From: Macrostomum hystrix
Lineage: Eukaryota > Platyhelminthes > Macrostomidae
Direction of reading: 5' to 3'
Assembly (NCBI GenBank): GCA_950097015.1
Contig: CATNEN010000039.1
Location: 9,513,501-9,577,500, forward strand
Length of the DNA stretch: 64,000 nt
Numbering within the stretch: position 1 is the stretch's first letter; each line of letters starts with the position of its first letter. A program made the translations under genes and the position numbers. Under the pieces are notes generated by a model that was not told the origin of the DNA, ran no database searches, and worked only from the letters and a program-made list of their open reading frames with translations. Positions 40,273-52,002 of the stretch are shown piece after piece.

Positions 40273-40994
40273 CACGCTCCATTTTTCGGACTTCGACTTT
40301 GCCGACATGCCTAATTCGTTTTCACAATTATGCAGACAGGCCATTGTTGTATTTCCAAACTGTTATTTCTGCTTTTTTCATTGTTTCTAACCGTAACCTT
40401 GCTTCTTGAGTTCTAATACACAGACTTATCAGTTAGTAACACAATTAATTAACATCCAGTTCCAGTCTCTGAGATTGAGCTTCCCAAACACCTGCTAATT
40501 AATATTTTCTGGATAAGTCTTCTTGGATTCAACTTCTTTTGCAACAGTCAAGTCGTTTCACTGTGTCTCATTGCTGCACCCGGTTTTGGGTCTGCAATGA
40601 GTAACATACCCATTCAACAAGTTAAGCTTGAATAGTGTCTTGGGGCAGATCACATTGTAGTTGCTTGTCCAGTTAAAGTAATAATTTCTTATTCAGTCTG
40701 AGAAATTATGACAGTACAATCAATATTTTTCTCATTCTACCTAAATAACTTACTGTTTTATCATGTTTATTTTAATCACGTAATGCACTAAATAGTCATC
40801 CATCGCAGAATTGAATAGAAGCAACTACTAATGGACTACTAATATATATATATATATATTGAGGCATAGTTTGTTTGATACGATTTCCTCAAAACGCTAG
40901 TTATCATGCATTCTATGAGCGTAGTCTGAGTGCGTTAGATAATAGTTAGAATAATACTCGTAGGTTAGAAACATCAGTATGCTCCTCTCATATT
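40273..40994. other. Convergent 3' regions, no gene
   Basis: Lies between the ends of two convergent genes. AT-rich, with a short (TA)n microsatellite at about 40842-40858. No frame of interest. Confidence 0.5.
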
Positions 40995-43310
40995 CTACCA
41001 GAACTCGCACTTGTCATCAGGGTTCATGGGCTGCCGTGGCCGGCACTGAAACACCCGAGCGAATTGGGCGCTGTTCTCCATCATACCACGCACTCGCAGA
41101 TGCGGCGGGCTATGCTTGATGTTGGTGAAGCGTCGCTTCAGTGCATCCGGCTCGGCTTTCATGCACCAGGCCTGTGCCGCTTGCACAAAAAACAGACGCT
41201 CAGGCGTCAGCTCCGTCGGCAAATTGGGCAGTCGACGCTGGCGACCGGTTTTGCCTTGAAGCTGCATTGCACTGAATGCGGCGCTGAGCCCAAGGATATC
41301 TGCTATGTCATTTCCCAGGGTGGTGTTGGACCCGTGCGGCACGCCTGGTATGAGTTCGTAGGAGCCGTAGCGCGACCGTACGCACTCAGCGCGGCGGAGA
41401 TACTCATATGTCGTCCGATTGTCCCAGAAGTCACCGCGGATGCCCTCCTCGCTTAACCGGCGTCCCTTGATGTCAAAAGCGTGGCCCATTTCGTGACCGA
41501 CCACGAGGCCCAGGCCGCCTATGTTCATGTAATCTGGGTAGTCCCTGTGGTACATAGGAGGCGACAGGATGCCCATTGGAAAGACTATCTCATTGCGGCG
41601 CATGTAGTTATAGGCGTTAGTTGTCAAGCCACTCAATGCAAGGAAAGCGGTAGTTGCAGAGCTGTTTTCTGACAGTACGCTGAACTTCTTGCGGGCTGAT
41701 GCCGAGAGTGCTATAGAGAATAGCCTGCCGAAGTTCTTGTCCGCGGAAATCTTCGAGTAACTCCCGGATCGGAATGAGCTGATTGCTGGCGCATAATAAG
41801 CAGACAGCTGCTCCGCCGAGAGAACATCAAATCCAATGGCATGCTTAAGCGAAAACAGTTTTCTGATGATTAGCTCCTTCGTGCCCGGTTCTATCCATTC
41901 TTGAAGATTGACATTAATAAAAGTGGCATTCTGAAGCAATTCAATCAGACTTTGAACATGATCAAAGTTCTCAGCATGATAAGCTTTCTGGTACATCCGT
42001 TCAACAACAGGTGATAGCAAGTCCTTCGTCCACATGATGCACGCATCCACAGTCCCTCCGGCTGCCTTGTCGACTGCGTCTTTTCTCAGAGGAGACTCTA
42101 TCCACAGGCGCTCCAGGCGAATGGGCAGAAATCTCGCAAAGCTTAGTAGCCAGTCAACAATGAGGAAGCTCTGGTGGCTTGATAACTTTCTACTATCAGC
42201 ATATGTGGCCTTCTTCTTGAAATATGTGACAAAGTTGATCACCCTCACTGGATTCTGCAGCTCCACGAATGCATCTGGATCATAGTCCGCCTGTAGCAAT
42301 TCATCGAAGAACAGGCTCCAAGAGAATGGATCGCGTGGATTCGCGCACCGACTTAGCGCATTCAAATCTTTGATCTTGTGTTGCTGCCGCTTGGCAAGCT
42401 TGTTGCAACCCTCCGACCAGTTGGCGTACCTTTCCGACTGCTGAATCTCCTTAATAATTCGTTTGAAACTCGCACTTTTATTTACTATTGTAAGATAATC
42501 AGCGCTGTCCACGGTATCGAAGTAGGACAAGTAAGGCTCAAAGTTAGTCTTGGAGCTGTACTGCTGCGTATTAGCTGATATAACAACTCTGCTAGCCCGC
42601 TTTAGCTTGTTGGTATTACCTTTCTTCAGCTCGCGTATATACGCTGAGGGAACCCTTACGTCAAATATTGTGCTGACATCTGTGTTGACAATACGTGCCA
42701 GGATCGATTCTATTGTTAGATTAGACCGCTTTAGTCCAATGCCCTCTAGCAGGTGGTTAAGAAGGCTGGAGAAGAAACGCTTGCCTGCAACTGTGTCACT
42801 CTTTATAGTTCTGTAGCGCATCCATTTTGTACAGCTGCGAAACAGCATTCTTGTCAGATCATACAGGTCCCGGACCTCCGGATTCGAACTGTTGACAACC
42901 CAGTCGAGCATGAGAACCTCGAAGAGATTGCTGCGAAGTTGACTGCGCATAACCGAGTAGGAGTTCTGATAGAACGCGGGATCCGTACGCTTCAGCGACT
43001 TGAACACATCGTCAGGATTGTATTTGTAGTTCACTGGAAAATTTCCACATGCGTAGTTGTAAAAGTCAACACAGGGATCGGCGCTGATATTTAACTTGCT
43101 GGACACGGTTGCAGATAGAGCTACGCAAGCGGATGTTAGGCAGACGTTTGTGGAAGAATCTACCATTTGCGCCTCTTGACAGATTGCAGTCGATGGCCTC
43201 GAGCCACGCGAAGCAGGCTGCTTAATGGACAGCGCCGACGAAGCTTGTACAATAAAAGCCGAAGCGATCAGCAGAAGAAGCGACTGTCGTGACGCGATGC
43301 GCGGTTTCAT
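40995..43310 (-). CDS. M13 (neprilysin-family) metallopeptidase homologue, zinc ligand altered
   Basis: A single-exon frame of 782 residues from 43343; the second Met, 43310, gives 771 and places the signal anchor (SLLLLIASAFIVQA) at the N-terminus. Neprilysin-type enzymes are type II membrane or secreted zinc peptidases that cut small peptides. Family marks, numbered from 43343: CVDFYNYACGNF near the N-terminus, TTNAYNYMRRNEIVFPMGIL (substrate-binding NAY), HEMGH at 617-621, His744 in KHSPPHLRVRG and the C-terminal CEFW. The third zinc ligand normally lies in GENIADNGG; here the segment reads GNDIADILG, with Asn678 where Glu is expected, although the Asp of the motif (682) is kept. The protein may therefore be catalytically weak or inactive. 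Length is normal and the frame is intact, so it is probably a functional gene. Confidence 0.93.
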   Translation of the reverse strand: MKPRIASRQSLLLLIASAFIVQASSALSIKQPASRGSRPSTAICQEAQMVDSSTNVCLTSACVALSATVSSKLNISADPCVDFYNYACGNFPVNYKYNPDDVFKSLKRTDPAFYQNSYSVMRSQLRSNLFEVLMLDWVVNSSNPEVRDLYDLTRMLFRSCTKWMRYRTIKSDTVAGKRFFSSLLNHLLEGIGLKRSNLTIESILARIVNTDVSTIFDVRVPSAYIRELKKGNTNKLKRASRVVISANTQQYSSKTNFEPYLSYFDTVDSADYLTIVNKSASFKRIIKEIQQSERYANWSEGCNKLAKRQQHKIKDLNALSRCANPRDPFSWSLFFDELLQADYDPDAFVELQNPVRVINFVTYFKKKATYADSRKLSSHQSFLIVDWLLSFARFLPIRLERLWIESPLRKDAVDKAAGGTVDACIMWTKDLLSPVVERMYQKAYHAENFDHVQSLIELLQNATFINVNLQEWIEPGTKELIIRKLFSLKHAIGFDVLSAEQLSAYYAPAISSFRSGSYSKISADKNFGRLFSIALSASARKKFSVLSENSSATTAFLALSGLTTNAYNYMRRNEIVFPMGILSPPMYHRDYPDYMNIGGLGLVVGHEMGHAFDIKGRRLSEEGIRGDFWDNRTTYEYLRRAECVRSRYGSYELIPGVPHGSNTTLGNDIADILGLSAAFSAMQLQGKTGRQRRLPNLPTELTPERLFFVQAAQAWCMKAEPDALKRRFTNIKHSPPHLRVRGMMENSAQFARVFQCRPRQPMNPDDKCEFW

Positions 43311-44184
43311 TGTTGCTCTTCCTAAAAAGTCACGATTAAACATTTAAATGTGCTCTTTAACATCAGCAGTTCTCCGAATTGTTAATATTAAGAGACAAAA
43401 TTGATCAGTTTGTCAACCCAAAACATTACGTACTTACAGTAGCGAAGCCAGAAGAGCATAAACTGTAGCCAAAGTTCTACTGTCCAGGCCTAGGCTAGAG
43501 CGCTTAGGGTTAGGGTTAAGCTTAAATCTACATACGATCGCGCTGTGTGGTCATCAGATTAGCTTATAGTTGACCGAAACTGGTCTTAGCTGGCAAGAAG
43601 TCTGTTATAAAAATCCTGTCTTCCAGTTTAAACTTGACCTTGCCTTGATGTGGCCTACGATCGCACTGTTAGGCTAGGCAGAGCCAGTTATATTGCTTCC
43701 TCCGAAGAGTTTAACGCACATGTTTACTGTCGAATTGTCAAATTGCAATTGCCTGCTTATTAAACGACGAAGCTCGTTGGCAGGTAATTGAGACTCTGCA
43801 GGGAGGTGTCCCGGACTCTGGCAAGGCCAGCACCTCGGTCTTCAGCTTGTTGACGACTAGGCCGGCCTCTACTAGCGTGTCAATCTGGCGCTTAGTGCTC
43901 AGACTGTTCAGTTCAAGGTTCAGGATTGTGACTAAGTACGCTCGTACAGAGAACTCATGATCATAGATTTAGACGAGCTTTCGTCACTTGGATTAAAAAA
44001 TTCGAATGATATACACTACATGTACTCATGTGAAGCGGTCTTTGATAAGGAATCACATTCCTTAATTTTCAAAAAAGTTATAAAGTACTTGTATTTCTAT
44101 ATGCTATAAAAATCATAGCTTCTCAGCAAATTTTCCACTTTTCTGGTAAAGATACATCAATAAAAAAGTATAATTGATTATGCT
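43311..44184. other. Upstream region of the M13 gene, no other gene
   Basis: A short telomere-like TTAGGGTTAGGGTTA is at about 43506-43520. A GC-richer patch at 43780-43930 has no supported frame. The promoter should lie here but no clear box is seen. Confidence 0.4.
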
Positions 44185-44420
44185 TGCCATTAACAGGCCA
44201 GATGTGCAGCAGCCTCAGCTAGTGCGCGGCGCATCTGAAACTGCGTAGAGCTGGTCAGCTTAGGGGGGAAGCCAGACACATTCAATCACCCCAGCTAATT
44301 AACTTAACAACTAAAGCAGTGCAGAGCTGTTTCTTACTAAAGGATACAAATTGTTCCACAAATTGACCTTCAAGTGGTTGGTCCGACGCTCTAACCACTA
44401 GGCTAAAACGCCTGTACGAG
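44185..44420 (-). mobile_element. tRNA-derived SINE (family A)
   Basis: On the minus strand GCCTAGTGGTTAGAGCGTCG is nearly identical to the A-box region of the copy at 27768. It is followed by CCACTTGAAGGTC, TGTATCCTTTAGTAAG and a body ending near CAGATGCGCCGCGCACTAGC. The B box is eroded. Confidence 0.7.
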
Positions 44421-44976
44421 CTAGCATAGACAATAGACCAAAATTATACTAAATGGTGTTGCATTTCGAACAAACTGAGATCAAGACAATAATTTCTTTA
44501 CTAATTTTTTTTTCGTATCATCAAAATCAAAAAGTTTTTATTGGTAACGCTTTATCCAGCCCAAAGATGTCATAAAAAGTATATTTGGCAGAATTAATTC
44601 AGTTAATGAAAGAACGTAACAATTATTTGATGAGTTTCATACATTATTCTCACTCGTTATGAAAATGTGCCGCATCACAAGTACTTTGAAATACTTTTAT
44701 TTACACGTTAGAACTACGAACTAAAAAAGCTTTAAATCTACTGCCAGTCAAATAGAAACTTCAATACCCGTTTAAAGCAACACCAGCTCCCAGTTTCTCA
44801 AAATTAACCAGTTTTCTTCTAAATAAATCTCGTTAAAAAAACCGTAGCTTGATTTGACACTCATTAATTTTCTAATTGTATCCCAATTGCGATTGAAATT
44901 AAAAACAGGTACAAATACGAGTAGTTATCACCAGGTTTTGAAAGTCCGTTTCAATGCGATACATGAGCAACTGAAT
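44421..44976. other. AT-rich intergenic
   Basis: No supported feature. Confidence 0.5.
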
Positions 44977-46089
44977 TTATTGGAGTTTCGAAGCATCATC
45001 GTCGTCTTCGCCATCTTCGCCGTCATCGCCGCCGCCATCAGCGTCGGAGTCAGAAGAGGAGATTTCACCAATTACAGCGTCGGTGAGCCGGCGCCGCAGT
45101 CCCGCCAGTCGAGCATCGAACTCGGCCAAGACGGCCTCCGCCGATGCCAGCTGCTCGGAGCCGCGCCTACAGACCGCCTCGGCGTCGCAGGCGAAAGCAG
45201 CCGCGACCGCAGCGCTGAGGCCGGCGATGGCGGCGTCGGCGCGACTGCGCAGCCGATGCAAGCGTGCCAGAGAGTCTCTGGCGTCGGTTCGAGTCGCCGT
45301 TAGACGGTCAGAAACGACGTCGGGCCGGCTGGCAAGCGGCGCCGACTCCACTAGGGCGAGGCACTCGGATACGGATGACTCGGCCACTGCGGCCTCTTCA
45401 TCCAGCGCCTGCAGCAGAAGGTCCAGTAGGCCGGAGGCGGCGGACACGGCGGAGGCGCAGCCGAGCTTCACCTAAGCGTTTTAAAAGCGAATTTGAAAAG
45501 CAACGGAATTTTAACTCGAGGCATACTACTAACCACATAGCTTAGCATATAATATGCGAATCAAGGGGCCCCAGACTTTTTCAAAGGAACTTTTACTGCC
45601 GAAATTTGCGCAGTGGCACGCACAAAGACCCCTGGTAGTGCGGTCAAAACAACCAATCGGCCACATTAAGCTTTCGCATTTGTAAGGCTGCATGTGAATT
45701 GTTTGGCTAACTGTAAGTTCATGAAACCTCTGCAGGTTTTGACTCTTGAAATTGAACCACTTACAGGGAGAGCACAGTGGCCCTCTCAAATCACAGCCTT
45801 GCCTCACCTGAACAGGCACATCCGAACTTGCATCCCTCCACTCGCCTTGGTAACTGTTGGTAGCTGCAGCCACAGATGATGAGGCAGCACTAGCTAATCT
45901 AGTGGCTGAAGTCAATCTTATGCCTCCGCCATTATTGGAAGGTGAGCTGGCACCCTGCCTATGATCATGGTCACCAGAAATGGAGTGAAAGGCGCAGGGC
46001 AAGCAGGTTCCAACTGTGACAGTGCCAGTTGAAGTGACAGCTGCAACCAAGAATACTCGGCTGCCATACAAATACTTAAATAGCCGCTT
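44977..46089 (-). CDS. Unrecognised protein with Ala-rich coiled-coil-like C-terminus, 2 exons seen
   Basis: Minus-strand exons 46089-45808 and 45471-44977 join in phase 0 (CTGTTTGCAG|AAGCGG; TTCAG|GTGAGG; CGCTTAG|GTGAAG), giving at least 258 residues. Exon A encodes YLYGSRVFLVAAVTSTGTVT, then VGTCLPCAFHSISGDHDHRQ, followed by a Ser/Ala-rich stretch. Exon B encodes an Ala/Leu/Arg-rich helical segment (ASGLLDLLLQALDEEAAVAE, LARLHRLRSRADAAIAGLSA) and an acidic tail of Asp/Glu (SSSDSDADGGGDDGEDGEDD). Strong codon bias (GC-rich third positions) against AT-rich surroundings supports coding. I do not recognise the family. The 5' end is missing: there is no in-frame ATG at the start of exon A unless intron retention or an upstream exon supplies it. 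Confidence 0.6.
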
Positions 46090-46705
46090 CTGCAAACAGG
46101 ACATGAAATAATTAGATTGCATTTGTGATAGGGCGCATAAAAAAATTGGCCTTTTGGTTTTCAAACATTGAAAATATTTTTGCTATTATAAAAATTATAT
46201 AGTTTAACAAATAATAATATCCTCCTGTATAAAATGAGGAAACGGTTCAATAAAGGGAGCAATCTGCCAGTGCGGCATATAAGCCAACAATACAGTTGTG
46301 CTGAAATAGTAAAGTGATCTTGGAAGAAGTGTTCCAACGTGTTAGTTCTTTTCTCTGTTCGAGATTGAGGTTGTGACTCTCCAGTTCAGGAGAGCTCTGA
46401 GGACTGAGAGTGAAATGTCGGTAAAAAGCCTTAGAAGGAGACAGCTCGTGATATAAAGAGTCGCTACCATTAGAGTGTTTGCGGAAGATAAGAATCGCGG
46501 AGTAATAAGAGTTAAAACGGCCCTTTTCAGGGTCACCAGCAGGGTCAAAGCATAAGGAAATGCATGTAGAACTAATAAAGAAAAAACGAATAAGACCGGC
46601 CTGAGTTATATGCTACCAAGAGAGAGAAAGATAGAGTAATAAGCCCTGTTACAGATTATTGTAAATACTAATTATAATTAGCATGATAATAACCAAGACA
46701 GGATC
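46090..46705. other. Intergenic, no supported gene
   Basis: May contain the missing 5' exon of the gene ending at 46089, but no convincing exon is visible. A minus-strand frame at 46548-46342 lacks support. Confidence 0.35.
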
Positions 46706-47266
46706 TATTTTGTTAAGAATTGACAGTTTGTATACTTAAAGAAATTTATGAATCTAAGCAAATCCAAGCAAATGATTTAAATTTATTTACCTAATTACCT
46801 TATTACCTCATTTATTTACCTCACCCAAGCAAATGAGGTAAATAAATCCTTGTTAATAATAGAACTACATGAATTCAGGGGTGTTATCCAGATTTTTTAG
46901 TGAGTGGTGCCAATAGGGATTTGGGGGTGCACACAAATGGGAATTTGAGGGCTCTGTGGTGGGATTAAAAACAAGCCAAATTTTAAAGAAAAAAAACTTT
47001 AGCCAATGATGCCATTGTTTACATAAAAACTAGAAAATAAAAATAAGAACATTTAGATAAAATCAGAGCAAATAGCTATCATTGTGTAATCAAATAATGG
47101 AAAAACTAGCTAAAGTAAAGATAATGTCAATATAGCTCGTAGCTAAGATAAGCTAACGTCTAAAAACAAGAGAGAACAAGCTTGGTTTAAATTTAAATCA
47201 TTTGCTTGGATTTGTTTGGATTCATACATTTCTTCAAGTATACAAACAGTCAATTCTTAACAAAAT
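46706..47266. mobile_element. Foldback element with about 80-bp inverted repeats
   Basis: The left arm 46706-46786 (TATTTTGTTAAGAATTGACA ... AAATGATTTAAATTTA) recurs inverted at 47188-47266 with only a few differences. A second hairpin lies inside (CCTCATTTATTTACCTCA pairing with TGAGGTAAATAAAT near 46807-46848). No coding capacity. The 20-nt piece AAGACAGGATCTATTTTGTT beside the left end also recurs at about 47589-47607. Probably a MITE. Confidence 0.7.
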
Positions 47267-50200
47267 ATGTTGCTTCGGCGAATTTTATGAAGATTTTTTC
47301 ATGACTAATTGATCTTCAGATTATTTTAGTTTTAGTTACTATAGGCCTATCATGCAGCAATTATAGTCTGAATCTAACTAGTGTCTAGCTTTAATTTTAC
47401 AACCTCTGTTTAATCGAATGCATCTGTTTATTAGCAATATATGATTAAAAAACAGTTGGTTATAATTGTATGCTCAACTCACTGCTTCTTTATATTAGTT
47501 TTATACTTTCTATATAAAATAAGTATTTAAAAAAGCTACCTATATATACTAGCAATACCTAGACCTAGTTATATGTTTATCAATTATCAAGACAGGATCT
47601 ATTTTGTAAGCTATATCAAAAGAAGAGCTTTGTATCTGCTTACAATAAAAAGCTATCAACATTTTAAGGTGAAAAAAAAGTGAAAAGTTCCTATCTCGCT
47701 AGTGCATTTTCCGTAAAAATCTGCCTTTAATAAATTTTCTAAGAAACAAGTGTCCCGTCCTTCTTCTTCTAGTGGTCCTTGTATATAGCTTGTTGAAGTA
47801 GAAAAAGTAGAAAGTAGTAGTAGATCTGGCTCGGATTGAATACCCGTTAGGCCAGTACTGACGAGTATATTTGTAGTACAAACGAGTAAGTACAAACGAA
47901 GAATTTAATTCAGCGAAAGATTATTTTTTGAAGCGGCGCGAGAACAGGGGAGGGAATAACGAGTGATAAAGACGAAAGTGACAATTATTGGTATATATAA
48001 AAAAACATAGAAAGAGGTAAATTTATAAACTCAGTAGAAGCAATTCGTGGGCTTAAAGCGTATCAGCTGTCAGAGACAATGCGAGGAAGGAAAAAAAGCA
48101 AGAGGAGTAGCATGAGGAAAGAAAGAGTTCCAGATAGTTCATTTTTAATAAGCAAATGCAAAAGGGGACGAAAGAAACTTAATAAGGTATAGCAGAATAA
48201 TCGCGTGGAAGCAGTGAGGAGGAAGGATAGAAAATGGGGAGACAATTTAAACAACGAGGGCATACTTCGCACTGAGGAAGAAAAAGAAATCGGAAAATTA
48301 CAGACAGAGAGAAGCAAACAGGTGCATAAAGCACAAATGCATACAAAATCTAAACAAAAACTGGGGTGGGGATAAACAAATAGAGCTTGACCAGGACAAC
48401 AAGGGAGGTGACAAGAGAGGGTGAACGAGCACAGAGGTGATTAAGAGAAAGAAAGAGGGACAAGAAAGCAAGGGAGACGGAATGGCAGATAAAAAAGAAG
48501 AGCGAGTAAGAGTTCTTAATGACATTGTAGATGTTTTTCAACATTGAAAGTTCTTGTCTTGTCTTTTTGTGGTTAGGATGGAGGCCAATGCAGTAAAAAT
48601 CCCTCAAAGAAAGAGTTTCCCTTTGGAAATATTTAATTCTAATCGTTCTGAAGTAATTGCAACTGCTAAGATAGTGATAAATGTCAATGGGGGCCAAACT
48701 GACTACAATAAGTGCAATTGACAAGGCTTTCAGTATATATAACCTTTTTTGGGGTGGTATTCAGATTTCAATTTTAAGTAAAGGTTTAAATAATTTTTGT
48801 CTCTGAAAATACTATTAAAATAGAAGTGTGGCTTGTAAATTTCTTTAAAAGAGGTTCATGTCATAGTAATACATCAGACTAATGTGATTTTTAAGTTCAT
48901 GGGTTTTTTTGTCTGGAAGGCTTCAGTAAGCTTGCTTAGAACTATGTTCTTATCCTTTGAAAACGTGCTAGAAGAGACAGTGTCAGAGAGGTGTTTGAGA
49001 TCCAGGTTATTAAGTTGAGTAGTAATTGCCCTCTTTCATGGATCAGAGGTGCTGTCATTGTTAATAAAGAGTCTAATTGTGGTTGCTTAAGGAAGTTTTA
49101 TACTTCCTTAGCTTAGGTATTGTCCTTGATAACAACTTAACAGCACGAGTCGATGTTCCTGTGATGATGTTTAGTTGTTGTAAAGGAGTCAATCTATATA
49201 CCTCCCATGAAATAGTATCACCAAGCACAACTTTGTTTTAATGAGATTTCATCACGGCCAAAAATTGTCATTGTACACTTGTATGTAGCAGCTAGGATCA
49301 ATCACAGTAAAATTTAATTCTTTCTTTGAATAGCCAGGGTCGACGAAAACCGTGTTTGAAATCTTATTCCGAGTCAGAAAACATTTTACTCAAACTTTAT
49401 TCAATCTGTGCGTCAAATTCGACTATTGAACTCTTTACTTGGAGTAAGTATGGCGGAGCGATTTCTTACTTATTTACAAGTAAGAAACCAAACCTAGGAA
49501 CCAAGAAATCGCTCTAAACGCTCTTTCCTCCTGGAAAAAGCTCTTTCTTGCTTTTAATTAGCACTGCTATAAGTAAGTTCACTTAGCTATAGGATACTTC
49601 TTGGCTGCTCATTTTCCCTACTAAGAGTCTCATTTTCCCTATAGCTAGGACTCTTTTAATTAGCAACTATTTAAAAGAAAAAAACAATTAAGAGCAAAGA
49701 GCTAAGTTACTGCTGAAGAATTAGGAATCAAGATTGTTTTATTGCTTATAGCCCTTTTTAATCAAACTATACAAAGTGGCGGACGTGCAATGCGCACCCG
49801 AGAACTGGAGGCTCTTTCGTCGCAGTTCTGGCGCAATCGTGCAAACGACCAAATTATCGATGATTCAATGGCAGCTAACGCTTCCTTCAAAACCACACTA
49901 AGAGCCGAACAATAAAAGTGGCCGTACAATACTCGTAAGCGTACACACATTATAGCATTATAGCAACCATACTTTATTCGATTTTCAATCATTTTGCCGC
50001 GCAGTCTTTCGCATGGAAACAGTCCTGATTTTGTTGTTTATTATCGATTTCCAAACAACTATGAGTGGATTAGAGAGCCTAAATAAACAATATTCGATAC
50101 AGTGGAGCAGTAAAAGCGTCGTTTTCGATGGCACCACCTATAGCTCCTACGCCGTATCGCACAAGTCGAGAATAAAATGTACTTCTGGTCTCACCCGCGG

Positions 50201-50509
50201 CTGCTCAGAATCAGAAGACCAGCCTCAGGTGCAGCAGCTATATATATAAATTCACTGAGTGTACCAACCTACAGGACGGACACCACGAGCACACACCAGA
50301 TTCACTGGAGCTCTTTGTGCCCTTCATCTTTTCTCAGAGGAGCGTGCTGAGCTGCCCGTCAGTTGGAACAATTAGCTGAACATCAGCTTCACCACCAACG
50401 GAAGCTTAAGTGTTATAGCTCTGTTCTTGTGGGGGCTTGAGGGGTTTGAGTTAAGTGAGTTGACTTGTGCGAGTTAAGCGCCGACGCGAACGAAACCAGC
50501 GAAGCCGGC
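47267..50509. other. Long intergenic stretch, no supported gene
   Basis: AT-rich to about 47.9 kb. From about 47930 to 48520 the plus strand is strikingly purine-rich (many GAGGAAAGAAAGAG-type runs). A small hairpin lies at 49456-49516 (GAGCGATTTCTTAC ... AAGAAATCGCTC). A frame at 50013-50249 (+) starts with a hydrophobic METVLILLFIID that could be a signal peptide, but no splice partner or domain is evident. Confidence 0.4.
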
Positions 50510-51438
50510 AATGTGGCGCGTCCGCCGAGCTGCTGCCATGCGAGTCCATCTGGGTCTTCCGGGCGGCGCCGGAGACCATGAGTCTTACCACTACCGAGCC
50601 CCACCACATGGCACACTCCGAGTCGTGACGCTGAACTGCCGCACTCTCGCCACCCCCGCTGCCCAACATCCTGACGCTGCCGCCAGAGACGCCACGCCGT
50701 TGCCGTCAGAGGACAGTTTTAACGTCGCTCCAGTCACCATGGCTGAAGTCGTAATGCTCGCCTAGATGACGCCTGGCTTCAAGGCGCTGGTCCGGACGAG
50801 GTGCCCATCGAGGCGCTGCGCATCCACTGTGTGGCCAGTGAGGTCGCCCAAGTGATGAACCGTGTGTTCTCCGGTGAGGTGGCACCCACCGAGTGGACCA
50901 AGGCACATATACCATCGCCATTCGCAAGAAACCGGGCAACTGACGTCCGCGAAGATCTGCGGCGTCGCCGCGGGCTCGCTTGGGCTGCCTTTCGTTCTGT
51001 GAGGGCGGTCCTGCAGTCCGAGGCCCTACCTGATCGCCAGAGGGCGGCGCTGTTCCAGGCGGTGGTCAAGACCGTCCTGTTGTACAACGCCTCGACCTGG
51101 ACGCTGACGGATTCACTCGAATAACAAGTCAAGCGGCGCACGCTGGCCTGCTGCGCGCCGCCTTTAAGATCAGCGACGAGCGGATCACTAACGCGGCAAT
51201 CTATCGCCGCGCCGGCCTGGCCCGTCCAAGTGAACTGCTGCGACTTCGGCGACTCCAGCTGGCAGGCCACATCATCCGCGCCGAGTCCTACTGCCCGCAG
51301 CCAGTGCAGGAGGTGCTGCTGCTAACGCTGCGGGCACCCTACCGGCACGGCCAGGCCCGAACTCGGCGTTTCGTCGACTGCCTGCTGGCCCACGCTGGCG
51401 CCCCGGACTCCCGGACACCCGCAGTTCTTGCTCAATAA
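50510..51438 (+). pseudogene. Internally deleted LINE (endonuclease start joined to RT and C-terminal pieces)
   Basis: Frames in order: 50511-50765 with LRVVTLNCRTLATP, the start of an APE-type endonuclease. Then 50779-51124 with GPDEVPIEALRIHC and GEVAPTEWTKAHI, RT fingers motifs. This jumps directly to the post-catalytic LFQAVVKTVLLYNASTWTLT, and a frame-broken tail to about 51438 (RLRRLQLAGHIIRAESYCPQ). The YxDD core and most of the endonuclease are missing, and stops and shifts separate the pieces. It is a dead or non-autonomous derivative. A related tail fragment is at 53370-53610. Confidence 0.65.
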
Positions 51439-52002
51439 AAATCGGTCTCACGGTCTCGCATGATTTTATTCATATAGCCTCACGTCGATTTTCTTTACCT
51501 TTCAACTACAGCAGGTATACATTTTTCAGCTCAAGACTACAAGCTCTATTTGCTTTGGGAAGGGAAGCTTCAAAAGAAATTCGCTTGCGTGCCCAGATGG
51601 ATCAAGCAAGGAAATTCCACCACATTTTTGCGCTTTTAAAATCTCAACGATGCATGGTTTCGTCATTGCTTGGAAGACTAAATAATCTTCAAAGAGTTCC
51701 GCTCACGGAAAGCATAAGCTTTTGTCTATTCCTTGGCTACTGCTTGTGTTAATTCCTACAGATTAGACCAACACCCAAACGGAGTGGTATTTAGATGATT
51801 CTAGACACTTTTACTTTCTTCATCGCGTGCAGCCAATCGAGAAGCTCGGCTGGCACCCCCTGGGACTTAACCCCACCCACAAAGAGATTTGACGGAATAA
51901 AAGCGGATTTCATTCTCTACTTAAAGACGCCAAACTTGCTGAGCAGCCGAGCTGATTAACTATCGGACAAGAAAATAGCAGTGGAAAATAAGCATTTCTG
52001 TC
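51439..52002. other. Intergenic, probable receptor promoter region
   Basis: No gene. An AATAAAAG TATA-like motif lies at about 51896-51903, about 100 nt before the receptor ATG. Confidence 0.35.

Noticed and set aside
43506-43520. Telomere-like TTAGGGTTAGGGTTA
   Set aside because: Only about 2.5 units in unique gene-flanking sequence; too short for an interstitial telomere array.
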